Program-made: the position numbers and the translations under genes | The notes under the pieces: model-generated | Told to the model about the DNA's origin: nothing | Database searches by the model: none | The model's input: the letters and a program-made list of their open reading frames with translations, nothing else | Part shown: positions 8,294 to 16,474 of the stretch, piece after piece | Layout of the letters: each line of letters begins with the position of its first letter | Numbering within the stretch: the first letter of the stretch is position 1 | Assembly (NCBI GenBank): GCA_016125185.1 | Contig: WGMG01000004.1 | Location: forward strand, 1-64,000 | Origin: Armatimonadota bacterium | GTDB lineage: Bacteria > Armatimonadota > Fimbriimonadia > Fimbriimonadales > Fimbriimonadaceae | Length of the DNA: 64,000 nucleotides | Direction: 5' to 3'

Positions 8294-10033
8294 ATGCTTT
8301 GCAAGACTTCGCTCTCTATCGCATCGGTCCTGCTTTCTTCGTGCATGTGGGCCCAACCAGCATCGAATGGGTCAGATTCGAAAGCAACGACCATTTATTA
8401 TCGCGTAACTAACCTCAAAATGCGCGAGTTGGCCGCCCTGAAGGAAATTCCAAACGTAAGTGCCGGCAGTGGGAACAATGGACAGCCGCCACCTCCCCAA
8501 CTGCCCGCCGGTAATGCCGCCTCATCGGCCTTGGACGAGCTTGCAACCAAGATACAAGAGTCAATCGGCAAGGGCCTTGAAGTAAAAGCCGATGAAAACG
8601 GATTTTGGCTCTCTGGTTCTCAAGCGTTAACGCTTCGGGCTCGCGAACTGCTGGCCTGCCACATAGATATCCCCCAGCCACAAGTCAAGATGACCATCTA
8701 TGCTTACCGGCTGAATCAATCTCTTAACGCCGAAGAAAATCCACAGGTCGAGCTATTTCGCAGGATCCTCGAAAGGATTCGAGTGTACGAAGCAATGGCA
8801 ATTGCCGAACTGGCTCAAAGAACTTGCGAGCGCGCGAAGATCACCGCTTTACTGGCCAAGGATGACCCTTGGCTCAAACGATTCCGTGCAGCTCTTGCTG
8901 GCGTCCATATCCTGAACGACAATCGCGAAAATACGCTTATTGAAGCGCTTGACATGCCTAAGTCACGAATGGAAGCGGTCTTGTATTCCAATCTAATGAA
9001 GATTGATCCTAGCTCGCCAGTTACCCTGCCCGGCGTCGCCGCCCTTATCGACCAGGAATCCAAAACCCTGGCCAATGGAGATCCGAAAGCGAAAGCAATG
9101 CTGAAGGACATTGCATCGAAACTGCACCGCGGCACGCCATTCCCACTGTCCTCCAGTTACTATATTCCTAGCTCGGAAGGTGCGAATCAGGTTCCTCAAA
9201 GCGTGAGGACAGTCACGTTATTTTTAGAGGCGTGGCTAAACAAGAATAAGGAGCCAGAAATCGCTAAAGCTGCCAGTTACAAGGTCGATTTGATTCTCGA
9301 CCAAGTCATGAATGCCTTGAATGAGGACTTGCGAACGATCTTTCAACGCCCGTTCATCCAGTGGGCTAATTCGACGCTTGGTCGAAAGCCGGGAAGCCAA
9401 ACGGGTGCCGACTATCTAGGCGAACTCACGGTCGGGACCAGCAGTCGTTATCCCGTTTCCCTCATGGGAATGGCCACCAATTCCTTCAAGCGATCGGTTC
9501 CAAAGACCTCACTAGACGAAACCGCCGACAGCGATCTGGGCAAGACGCTCACCGACAAATTCAAGCTCCAAGGCCTCTCGCCGCAGCTCAACTTCCTAAT
9601 GGGTGCGATGGAAAATCGGAAGGATGTCTACTTCACCCTCGCGCCAGGAATTAGTTTTTCGGCCAATCCAGTAGTGACGCCAGACGGATCTGCGGCCCTT
9701 TTGGAGTTGGAAGTCATGGATGCGATCAGCGCTCACGACCTCGACGCAGATCACGCATTTACCGACAAAATGGACAATGTTCAGATGTCGCCGGTCCGAT
9801 CTCAGGTGGTCGTGAACGCCCACGACCTGTTCGAACTCTCCACCTTCAATACCCAGATCACTGCCAAAGGTGATCCTCGCTGGCAGATTCCGGGCCTGAG
9901 CGACATTCCATTCTTCGGCAACTGGTTCCGGGGGCGAAGCACGTCACAGCGCCGAAATTCTAGCGCAACGCTCATCGTCGGTGTGACGATCGTGCCCCGA
10001 GTGATCGACCTCATGAACGGCTACAACCCGTAG
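8294..10033 (+). CDS. Secreted secretin-like protein
   Basis: 579 residues with a signal peptide (about 1-20, cut after MWAQ). Residues 50-130 resemble a secretin N-domain ending IDIPQPQVKMTIYAYRL, the strand that opens the secretin core in GspD/PilQ. The last 60 residues hold the family ending: IPGLSDIPFFGNWFR, then SATLIVGVTIVPRVIDL. The long helical middle (about 150-400) is unlike normal secretins, so this is a divergent member, possibly an outer-membrane channel or a lone secretin-fold protein. No other secretion genes are adjacent; a clearer secretin is at 25004. Confidence 0.7.
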   Translation: MLCKTSLSIASVLLSSCMWAQPASNGSDSKATTIYYRVTNLKMRELAALKEIPNVSAGSGNNGQPPPPQLPAGNAASSALDELATKIQESIGKGLEVKADENGFWLSGSQALTLRARELLACHIDIPQPQVKMTIYAYRLNQSLNAEENPQVELFRRILERIRVYEAMAIAELAQRTCERAKITALLAKDDPWLKRFRAALAGVHILNDNRENTLIEALDMPKSRMEAVLYSNLMKIDPSSPVTLPGVAALIDQESKTLANGDPKAKAMLKDIASKLHRGTPFPLSSSYYIPSSEGANQVPQSVRTVTLFLEAWLNKNKEPEIAKAASYKVDLILDQVMNALNEDLRTIFQRPFIQWANSTLGRKPGSQTGADYLGELTVGTSSRYPVSLMGMATNSFKRSVPKTSLDETADSDLGKTLTDKFKLQGLSPQLNFLMGAMENRKDVYFTLAPGISFSANPVVTPDGSAALLELEVMDAISAHDLDADHAFTDKMDNVQMSPVRSQVVVNAHDLFELSTFNTQITAKGDPRWQIPGLSDIPFFGNWFRGRSTSQRRNSSATLIVGVTIVPRVIDLMNGYNP

Positions 10034-10038
10034 CCCAA

Positions 10039-10081
10039 ACGCCTCTCCCTGAATGTAGCCATTGGCGAGGCGTTCAGGGAG
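10039..10081. terminator. Bidirectional hairpin region between convergent genes
   Basis: Two inverted repeats interleave here: ACGCCTC (10039-10045) pairs with GAGGCGT (10067-10073), and CTCCCTGAA (10045-10053) pairs with TTCAGGGAG (10073-10081). Either stem excludes full formation of the other unless a pseudoknot forms. It lies between the stops of the secretin-like gene and the permease gene and probably terminates both. Confidence 0.55.
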
Positions 10082-10098
10082 ATTTCGCCGCTCGAAGT

Positions 10099-10917
10099 CT
10101 AACCCTTCAAGGCACCAGCGAGCATGGTTTTTTGAATCTGCTCTCGGAAGATCAGGTACACGATCATGACGGGGAGCATGACGATCACGATTCCGGCGAA
10201 CAGCGCCCCCCAGTCGCCCGCATACTGCTGATTATTGGTCAGCGTGGCGATGCCGATCGGTAGGGTGCGGACGTTGTCGCTTTGCGCGAGCACAAGGGCC
10301 AGCGGGTACTCGTTCCAGAGTCCGATGGCGTTGAAGATCGCCACGACCAAGATGCCCGGCTTAGCGAGCGGGAGCATCACCTTCCAAAACGCCTCGGCGT
10401 GGGTGCACCCATCGAGGAACGACGCCTCGATCAGCTCGTTCGGCAACTGCTCGAAAAAGCCGCTGAGGACGAAGACGGTGAATGCCAGCGAGTAAGCGAT
10501 GTAAACCAGGATCAGGCCGAGTTTGGTGTTGAGCAGGCCAAGGTCCTTCAGCAACACGTAGAGCGGGATGATGACGAGGAAGTTGGGGAACATCAGCCCG
10601 CCCATAAATGAATTCAGGATGAGCTTGGAGCCTTTGAACGGGTATTTGGCCAGCACGTAGGCAGCCATCGACCCGATGGGCAAGAGGAACGCCAACGTGC
10701 CGACGGTGGCGACGATGGAGTTGAAGAACGTCGCGCCGATGTTGCCTTGCGACCAGGCGCGGGCGAAGTTGCCGAACTGCGGGCTCTTGGGCGGCGTCCA
10801 GGGCGAAGCGAAGATTTCGTTGCCGGTCTTGAGCGACGACATCAGCACCCAAAGGAACGGAACCAGGATCGAGATTCCGAACGCGATGAGCAGGACTTTG
10901 CCAAGGAAGCGGTTCAA
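10099..10917 (-). CDS. Carbohydrate ABC transporter permease (MalG type)
   Basis: 272 residues from TTG at 10917, which overlaps the stop of the upstream permease; a longer frame to 10968 would add residues unlike the family. Six transmembrane helices; the permease signature EASFLDGCTHAEAFWKVMLPLAKPG (EAA loop) contacts the ATPase. N-terminal NRFLGKVLLIAFGISILVPFLWVLMSS is typical of the second sugar permease. It forms the inner-membrane channel with the 10914-11807 protein. No ATPase gene is in this cluster, so a shared MsmK/UgpC-type ATPase elsewhere is likely. Confidence 0.92.
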   Translation of the reverse strand: MNRFLGKVLLIAFGISILVPFLWVLMSSLKTGNEIFASPWTPPKSPQFGNFARAWSQGNIGATFFNSIVATVGTLAFLLPIGSMAAYVLAKYPFKGSKLILNSFMGGLMFPNFLVIIPLYVLLKDLGLLNTKLGLILVYIAYSLAFTVFVLSGFFEQLPNELIEASFLDGCTHAEAFWKVMLPLAKPGILVVAIFNAIGLWNEYPLALVLAQSDNVRTLPIGIATLTNNQQYAGDWGALFAGIVIVMLPVMIVYLIFREQIQKTMLAGALKG

Positions 10918-11807
10918 ATCGCCGCCGACCTCCGCGGGTTCTCGGGGTTGCGGCCGATGACACGCCATACGAGCGCGCCCAGCACCATCGCGATGAGGAA
11001 ACTATAGACCGCGATCGCCGACGCTTGGCCCATCTTGTTCTGCTCCCACCCTTTCTTGAACATGTAGGTGAGCAGGACCTGGGTGGCGTTGTCGGGACCG
11101 GCGTTGGTCAGAAGTTGGACCAGCGCGAAGGTTCCCATGACGTTCGAGACGACGTAGATGACGGCCACGCGCTTGACCGACCACAGGAGTGGCCAGGTGA
11201 TGCGTCGGAAGCGGGTCCAACCCGCGGCGCCGTCGAGCTCGGCGGCTTCGATGACTTCGCCATCGATGTTGCGAAGTCCCGCGCCGAAGAGCATCACATA
11301 GAAGCCGATGGCCTGCCAAACGAAGGCGAGCAGCACAGCAAGACCGGCCCATCCTTCAACGCCGAGTACGCCGTCCTTGGGGATCGGGATGTGGGCATAT
11401 CGGCACGCGGAAATGAGCAGGCCGTAGCGCGGGTGGAGCATGAACTGCCAGATGACGCCGACTACGACCATCGAGACGACCTGCGGGAACAGCATGATGG
11501 CCTGGATGCCCTTGGAGAGTTTGGACGGCACCAGCAGGGCGTGGGCGATGGAGACGGCGAACATCATGATCATGAGGCCGCCGCACACCAGCAGCAGGGC
11601 CTGATTTTTGCCCGCCGTGATCATGATTGGGTCGCTGGCGTACTGCACCAGGTTCTTGGCTCCGACGAACGTCTTGTGGTTGGAGGTCGCCCGCCAGTTG
11701 AAGAGCGACAAGTAGAACGACTGCACCAGCGGCAGACCGACGAGACCGACGTAAAGGAGAAGCGCCGGGCTCAGAAACCCGATGATGAATCGGGTTCGCG
11801 CCTTCAT
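10914..11807 (-). CDS. Carbohydrate ABC transporter permease (MalF/UgpA type)
   Basis: 297 residues, six transmembrane helices, with the EAA loop EAAELDGAAGWTRFRRITWPLL at about 205-230. N-terminal GFLSPALLLYVGLVGLPLVQSFYLS is typical of the first sugar permease. Its ATG overlaps the oxidoreductase stop by four bases (ATGA), and its 3' end overlaps the next permease, so the three genes form one operon. Substrate unknown; the oxidoreductase suggests a sugar or inositol-like compound. Confidence 0.94.
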   Translation of the reverse strand: MKARTRFIIGFLSPALLLYVGLVGLPLVQSFYLSLFNWRATSNHKTFVGAKNLVQYASDPIMITAGKNQALLLVCGGLMIMMFAVSIAHALLVPSKLSKGIQAIMLFPQVVSMVVVGVIWQFMLHPRYGLLISACRYAHIPIPKDGVLGVEGWAGLAVLLAFVWQAIGFYVMLFGAGLRNIDGEVIEAAELDGAAGWTRFRRITWPLLWSVKRVAVIYVVSNVMGTFALVQLLTNAGPDNATQVLLTYMFKKGWEQNKMGQASAIAVYSFLIAMVLGALVWRVIGRNPENPRRSAAI

Positions 11808-12787
11808 GCTCCCGCTCGTTTCTTGACCTGGGCGATCTCGTCGAGGGTGAGGCGGAGCGACTGGATCGACGTGTCCGGCGTGGTCACATCGAACGGCTGA
11901 CCCGAGGTCACCCGATCGACGAAATGGGCGATTTCGTGATAGTAGCCGCCGAGGTCGCTAATGTTGCCGCCGCCCTTGGCTTCCATCTTGGGAAACTCAG
12001 GGACGACCGGGTCCTTGCCGACTTCGTAGATGGTCATCGGGCCGCCATCCATGATGATCGCGCCTTTTTCGAACACGGCTCGGAACGCCATCTTGAACGG
12101 GGTTCCGGGAGGCATATTCCAGCCGCCTTCGAGGTGGCACACAGCGCCGTCGTAGACGAAGGTCGAGAAGATGTGGCTGACGCCCTTTTCATCAACGCTC
12201 CCTGAGCTGAACATCTCTTTGGGCTTGCCCAGAATGTACAAGGCGTAGTCGGTGTCGTGGATGTGCATGTCCAGCGCGCCGCCGCCGGCCTTGGATTCAT
12301 CGGCCAACCAGTTGTTGCTCCCCCAATGCGGGAACTCGCCGTAGCGGGTGAGGTTGATGGAGAGGAGCTTGCCCAGGCGGCCGTCGTCGACGATCTGCTT
12401 GAGCAGGGCGTACTCCGGCCAGAACCGGATGCAATGGGCGATCATCAGTCGCACACCGGCCTCTTCGCATGCCGCCTTCATCTTTTCGGCGTCCTCGATG
12501 TTCAGGGCCATCGGTTTTTCGCACAGAACGTGTTTCTTTTGGGCCGCAGCGCGGAGGGTGAACTCGGCGTGGCGGTAAGTGGGGAGGCAGATGTCGATGA
12601 CATCGACCTCGGCGGCTAGCGCGTCGAAATCGGAAAAGTAGCGCGTGCCGTGCTTCTCGGCAAAGGGCTGGCCGCGTTCAGGCGAGGCGTCGAAAACGCC
12701 GACCAGTTCGGCGTTCGCAAGCTGTCCGTAAACGGTGGCGTGCATCTGCCCCATGAAGCCACAACCAACAAGTCCAACGCGTAACAT
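11804..12787 (-). CDS. Gfo/Idh/MocA family NAD(P)-dependent oxidoreductase
   Basis: 327 residues from ATG at 12787. Rossmann motif GLVGCGFMG at 5-13, the CEKPMA motif at about 92-97 (Lys-Pro pair typical of the family) and the C-terminal catalytic region GGALDMHIHDTDYALYILG with the conserved D-x-x-x-H-x-x-D. Such enzymes oxidise or reduce sugars and inositols; its place as first gene of the permease operon suggests it acts on the imported substrate. A frame extension upstream to 12970 is not family-like. Confidence 0.94.
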   Translation of the reverse strand: MLRVGLVGCGFMGQMHATVYGQLANAELVGVFDASPERGQPFAEKHGTRYFSDFDALAAEVDVIDICLPTYRHAEFTLRAAAQKKHVLCEKPMALNIEDAEKMKAACEEAGVRLMIAHCIRFWPEYALLKQIVDDGRLGKLLSINLTRYGEFPHWGSNNWLADESKAGGGALDMHIHDTDYALYILGKPKEMFSSGSVDEKGVSHIFSTFVYDGAVCHLEGGWNMPPGTPFKMAFRAVFEKGAIIMDGGPMTIYEVGKDPVVPEFPKMEAKGGGNISDLGGYYHEIAHFVDRVTSGQPFDVTTPDTSIQSLRLTLDEIAQVKKRAGA

Positions 12788-12829
12788 GTGGGCTAAAGAT
12801 AGCAGGAAAAGGAGGGCGAATGAAACCCC

Positions 12830-12839
12830 CAAACGTTTG
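12830..12839. promoter_or_regulatory. Candidate LacI-type operator (short palindrome)
   Basis: CAAACGTTTG, a 10-base palindrome with a central CG step as in LacI/GalR operators, lies 43 bases before the oxidoreductase start and would suit control of the sugar operon. No LacI-type regulator gene is in the window. Confidence 0.35.
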
Positions 12840-12855
12840 CCAAATGAGGGTGTCG

Positions 12856-13959
12856 TTAGTCTAATCGCGTGAGTTCGTAGGCGGTGCTGCGCCCGCCTGC
12901 GCCGTCGAGTTGGAGGACTTTCTTGGCGACTAGGTCGCCAAGGTCGCGGGTAGCCGTCGCATCCGAGCAATCGGTTAGTCGCGCATACTTTCGATTAGTC
13001 ATGCGACCTTCCCAGCCCATCAGCATGCGGGACACGGCCTTTCTTTGACGTTCGTTTAACTCGACATCTTTGATTCGTTGCCAGAATCGGGTCCTCCTGA
13101 TCGCCTCACCAACTTCCGTTGATGCCGCTTCGATTGCCGCCGAGAGAGTTTCAAGGAACCACACGAGCCACTCCGTGTAGTCCAGAGTCCCTTTCTGTTG
13201 TCGCTCCAGTTGATTGTAGTACGACTCCCGATTTCGGTGGATTTGGGCCGCAAGACTGTACGGTCGATGCGGCTTTTGGTCGGCCCTTGCTAACAAAAGG
13301 TCCATGATGTTTCGGCCGATGCGCCCGTTTCCGTCGTCCAGCGGGTGGAGTGTTTCGAACCAAATGTGAGCAATCCCGGCCTTCAGGACCAGGCTGGTTT
13401 CGTTGTTTGCCTCGAACCAATCCAGGAATTCGACCATTTCGAATTCAAGCCGGTCCGCCGTTGGTGCCTCGAAGTGAATCATTTCGCGCTTGCCGCGTTG
13501 AGATGCAACCACCATAGGTCCTTTTTCGTCATCTCGCCAACCGCCCACTTTGACACGACCTTGGGCATTGCGCCCGGTCGGAAACAGAGCGGCGTGCCAG
13601 TTGAAGATGCGGTCTGCTGTCAAAGGCTGGTCGTGTCGTTGAGCGGCATCCATCGCCATCTCGACAAGACCATCGACATAGTGATCCGTACCAGCGATGC
13701 CCCCTTGATCGACTCCCAAACGGCGCGCGACCGAGTTGCGAACCGTCTCTAGATCGAGCCGTTCGCCTTCGATCGCGCTCGACTGCACCAGTTCCTGCGT
13801 AATCGCCTCGATGTCCTGCTCTTGGATGCCTTCAAAGCCGATTGCTTCAAGCATTCCGAAGAGTCGTCCACGCTTGGTCGTTGCGTCCTCAAGGCGAGGA
13901 AGGAGGGCGTCGGCATCGTACCTGTAATGGGGCCAATCGGGGCGTTGGTGGATGTACAT
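12856..13959 (-). CDS. Fic family protein with DUF4172 N-terminus and winged-helix C-terminus
   Basis: 367 residues. The N-terminal DUF4172 (RPDWPHYRYDADALLP) ends in SSAIEGERL, the (S/T)xxxE(G/N) inhibitory helix of class II Fic proteins. The catalytic loop is HPLDDGNGRIGR at about 207-218, with the catalytic His and the Mg/ATP-binding residues; Leu replaces the usual Phe. Fic enzymes transfer AMP or related groups to protein hydroxyls. Residues 300-367 look like a winged helix (TDCSDATATRDLGDLVAKK), so it may bind DNA. Its upstream region holds two dyads that overlap the TATAAT, suggesting autoregulation. Confidence 0.93.
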   Translation of the reverse strand: MYIHQRPDWPHYRYDADALLPRLEDATTKRGRLFGMLEAIGFEGIQEQDIEAITQELVQSSAIEGERLDLETVRNSVARRLGVDQGGIAGTDHYVDGLVEMAMDAAQRHDQPLTADRIFNWHAALFPTGRNAQGRVKVGGWRDDEKGPMVVASQRGKREMIHFEAPTADRLEFEMVEFLDWFEANNETSLVLKAGIAHIWFETLHPLDDGNGRIGRNIMDLLLARADQKPHRPYSLAAQIHRNRESYYNQLERQQKGTLDYTEWLVWFLETLSAAIEAASTEVGEAIRRTRFWQRIKDVELNERQRKAVSRMLMGWEGRMTNRKYARLTDCSDATATRDLGDLVAKKVLQLDGAGGRSTAYELTRLD

Positions 13960-13968
13960 GCGCAGAGA

Positions 13969-13997
13969 TGAGGCGATTATATCACTTATTCGCCTCA
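13969..13997. promoter_or_regulatory. Operator-like dyad 1 upstream of fic
   Basis: TGAGGCGA and TCGCCTCA separated by 13 bases. The minus-strand TATAAT (13981-13976) that should serve fic lies inside this dyad, so a bound protein would block it. The same geometry recurs at 14003. Confidence 0.75.
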
Positions 13998-14002
13998 GGT
14001 TT

Positions 14003-14031
14003 TGAGGCGAATAAGGTGGTTAATCGCCTCA
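14003..14031. promoter_or_regulatory. Operator-like dyad 2, between fic and dinB
   Basis: Second copy of TGAGGCGA-N13-TCGCCTCA, five bases after dyad 1. The spacer sequences of the two dyads differ, so the half-sites and spacing are what is kept. It lies 25 bases before the DinB ATG at 14056 and could control that gene too. Confidence 0.75.
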
Positions 14032-14055
14032 CATGCCTTGTCATACTCAGAACAA

Positions 14056-14508
14056 ATGGAACCGCTCCTCGAAACGTGGGACATCAACGCTCGGCTGAAC
14101 TTGTATCTTTTGGAAGCCATTGCCGACGATCAGCTTAAAATCAAGCTCGAAAAGGGAAAGACGGTGCTGGGAAACTTCACGCACGTCCACAACGTGCGGC
14201 TGATGTGGCTGAAGTCAGCGGCCCCGGACCTCCTAGAGGGCATGGAAAAGCTGGACGACACCGCCGATCGGGCCAGTGTCGTGGTGGCCCTGACCGCTTC
14301 GGCGGCCGCGATTCGAACCCTCATCGAGCGGGCGGGAACACCGGACGGCAAGGTGAAAGGCTTCAAGCCCCACGCCACTGGGTTTGTCGGCTACATGGTG
14401 GCTCATGAGGCATTCCACCGTACCTGCGCCGAGGTGGCGCTGCGCCAGGCCGGGCAAGCGTTGAGCGATAAGGTGGCCTATGGTCTATGGGAATGGGGTG
14501 TTCGATGA
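14056..14508 (+). CDS. DinB-like metal-binding protein
   Basis: 150 residues from ATG at 14056 (CATACT eight bases upstream). A four-helix bundle of the DinB/YfiT type: first His in NFTHVHNVRLMWL (about 39-51) and the His pair in MVAHEAFHRTCAE (about 114-126), which together bind a divalent metal in the family. The family includes thiol transferases and many proteins of unknown role. It is divergent from fic and shares its promoter region. Confidence 0.82.
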   Translation: MEPLLETWDINARLNLYLLEAIADDQLKIKLEKGKTVLGNFTHVHNVRLMWLKSAAPDLLEGMEKLDDTADRASVVVALTASAAAIRTLIERAGTPDGKVKGFKPHATGFVGYMVAHEAFHRTCAEVALRQAGQALSDKVAYGLWEWGVR

Positions 14509-14518
14509 CGATTCCGGC

Positions 14519-14524
14519 TAGAAT
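14519..14524 (+). promoter_or_regulatory. -10 box, leaderless-type start
   Basis: TAGAAT lies seven bases before the ATG at 14532 of the binding-protein gene; there is no Shine-Dalgarno. Confidence 0.4.
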
Positions 14525-14531
14525 AACGGTT

Positions 14532-15917
14532 ATGCGGTGGAGCATTCTCGGACTCGCGCTTTTTTCGATCGGATTAGTAGGCTGCGGCAACAACGGCGGC
14601 AGTGGCGGAACGGCGACCTCGTCGGCGACTTCGGCCGCTCAGGAGGATGACGGCTCGGTCACCATTCCTCAGGCCCCCGCCGATGCTCCCAAGGTCGGTC
14701 CGCTGGAGGTCCAGGCGTTCAAGGGCGGTTACGACATCGACTTCTACCAAAAGATGGCGGATGCCTACAACAAGGCGCATTCCGGCGCGGCGGTGAAGGT
14801 GAGCGGCGACCCCAAGGTTTGGGACCAGATCAAGCCGCGAATGGTGGCCGGCAACCCGCCCGACTTCATGTTCCCGGGTTGGGGATTCGACCATTGGGCG
14901 GCGGCCGAGGACGGCCAAATCTTCCGTCTGGAAGACGCCCTGAACTCGCCTTCCGCGGACGGCAAAACCCCATGGAAAGACACTTTTGAGCCGGGCATGT
15001 TGGAGCTCGGTCAGTTGGACGGCAAGCAGGTTTGTCTGCCGTACTACCTGATGATGTACGGCTGGTGGTACGATCCCGACGTCTTCGCCAAGAACGGCTG
15101 GACGCCGCCCAAAACGTACCAAGAACTGCTCGACCTCAGCGCCAAGATCAAGGCAAAAGGCATGGCCCCGATCACGTTCCAGGGCAAGTACCCGTACTAC
15201 CTCCTGTACGGCATGCTCATGCCGTGGACGATTTCGTCGGGCGGCATGGGGGCGTTCAACGCCTGCCAGAACATGGAACCGGGCGCGTGGAAGTCGCCCG
15301 CCGTGCTGAAGGCCGCGCAGATGATCCAGGAGCTTCGCGACAAGGGCTTCTTCGAGGACGGATGCGTCTCGATGACGCACACCGAAGCCGAGCAGGATTT
15401 CTTGAACGGCAAGGCCGCGATGGTCCCCTGCGGCACGTGGCTGAAGGCGGAAATGAAGGATTCGATGAAGCCGGGCCAGAAGGTGGCATTCTTCCTACCG
15501 CCCGTATTGGCCGACGGCAAGGGCGATCCCACCGCGATCCAGGTCGACATCGAGCCGTGGATGATCCCGGTCAAGTCGAAGAATCCGCAGTTGGCGATCG
15601 ACTTCTTCAAATTCATGACCTCTTCGGACAACGCGAAGGCGTTTGTGAAGGAGAAGGGCACGCTGATGACGATCAAGGGCGCGAACGACATCGATCTGCC
15701 GGACGAACTGAAGGCTCCCGCCGCTGCGCTGAAGAACAGCAAGGCGGTGTACTCGATCCGCTTCCGCAAGTGGTACGAGACGTTTGAGCAGGAAGTCGAG
15801 GACAGCATCACCGCGCTGGTGACGAAAAAGCTCGACGCACAGGCGTTCGTAGATCGTCTTGAGAAGGCGGCGACAACCGTCCGCGAAGACGACGCGATCA
15901 AGAAGTATCGCAGCTAG
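14532..15917 (+). CDS. Sugar ABC transporter substrate-binding lipoprotein
   Basis: 461 residues. Lipoprotein signal with lipobox LVGC (Cys at about 18), then a Ser/Gly/Ala linker. The remainder is a family-1 solute-binding fold: LEVQAFKGGYDIDFYQKMADAYNK, then a central AEQDFLNGKAAMVPCGTWL and the C-terminal AIDFFKFMTSSDNAKAFVKEKGT. It captures the sugar at the outer face of the inner membrane for the permeases at 10099-11807, from which it is separated by fic and dinB and lies on the other strand. The ATG at 14532 is chosen because the signal peptide begins there. Confidence 0.93.
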   Translation: MRWSILGLALFSIGLVGCGNNGGSGGTATSSATSAAQEDDGSVTIPQAPADAPKVGPLEVQAFKGGYDIDFYQKMADAYNKAHSGAAVKVSGDPKVWDQIKPRMVAGNPPDFMFPGWGFDHWAAAEDGQIFRLEDALNSPSADGKTPWKDTFEPGMLELGQLDGKQVCLPYYLMMYGWWYDPDVFAKNGWTPPKTYQELLDLSAKIKAKGMAPITFQGKYPYYLLYGMLMPWTISSGGMGAFNACQNMEPGAWKSPAVLKAAQMIQELRDKGFFEDGCVSMTHTEAEQDFLNGKAAMVPCGTWLKAEMKDSMKPGQKVAFFLPPVLADGKGDPTAIQVDIEPWMIPVKSKNPQLAIDFFKFMTSSDNAKAFVKEKGTLMTIKGANDIDLPDELKAPAAALKNSKAVYSIRFRKWYETFEQEVEDSITALVTKKLDAQAFVDRLEKAATTVREDDAIKKYRS

Positions 15918-15929
15918 CCGCCCGAACCC

Positions 15930-15964
15930 AAGCGCCTCCGTTCTTGTCTGGAACGGGGGCGCTT
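15930..15964 (+). terminator. Rho-independent-like hairpin after the binding protein
   Basis: Stem of 14 bases with one mismatch (AAGCGCCTCCGTTC pairs with GAACGGGGGCGCTT, loop of seven), 12 bases past the stop. The following T-run is weak (CTCTGTG). Confidence 0.7.
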
Positions 15965-16075
15965 CTCTGTGTCGACTGATAGAGTCTGCTCCAAATTGTT
16001 ATCAACACCTCATTGACTTTGGACTAGTTCGTTTGTAACATTCAGTGTCCTGTATTTAGGTGAGGTTATTTGGAA

Positions 16076-16474
16076 ATGTCAGACGAAGACAACACAGCAG
16101 ATGAAACCCCAACGAGCATCGTGCTCGACGACGACGTAGACAAGGCCAAAAAGGAATTTGATGGTCTTTTGGCTCAGAATCCCCTTGGGATCGTGACGGT
16201 TCTCGGCAACGACGGCCAGGATTCCTTCGATATCGCTTCGGGAATGACCGACGGTTTGGACGCCGATATCGTGGCCGTATGGGCCAAGAATCGTGCCGCC
16301 GTCCAAGACTCGATCAAGAAGCTCAAAGGTGGAAGCGATGTCGATTTCGACGAGCAGAACGGGCATCGACTGGTGAGCATCGACATCCACCGAGCCGTCT
16401 GCCGCAAACTGAACAAGGCGGACTCGGTTTCGCCGATCAAAGTCATGGGGGCTGTACTATGCGCGGCCGGTTAG
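16076..16474 (+). CDS. Small acidic hypothetical protein
   Basis: 132 residues from ATG at 16076. I do not recognise a family. The N-terminal 30 residues are very acidic (DEDNTADE), with no signal peptide; the rest alternates short strands and helices (NPLGIVTVLGNDGQDSFDIA, then DIVAVWAKNRAAVQDSIKKL). The 3' end overlaps the start of the next gene by 16 bases, so the two are probably one transcript. Cytoplasmic by appearance. Confidence 0.7.
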   Translation: MSDEDNTADETPTSIVLDDDVDKAKKEFDGLLAQNPLGIVTVLGNDGQDSFDIASGMTDGLDADIVAVWAKNRAAVQDSIKKLKGGSDVDFDEQNGHRLVSIDIHRAVCRKLNKADSVSPIKVMGAVLCAAG

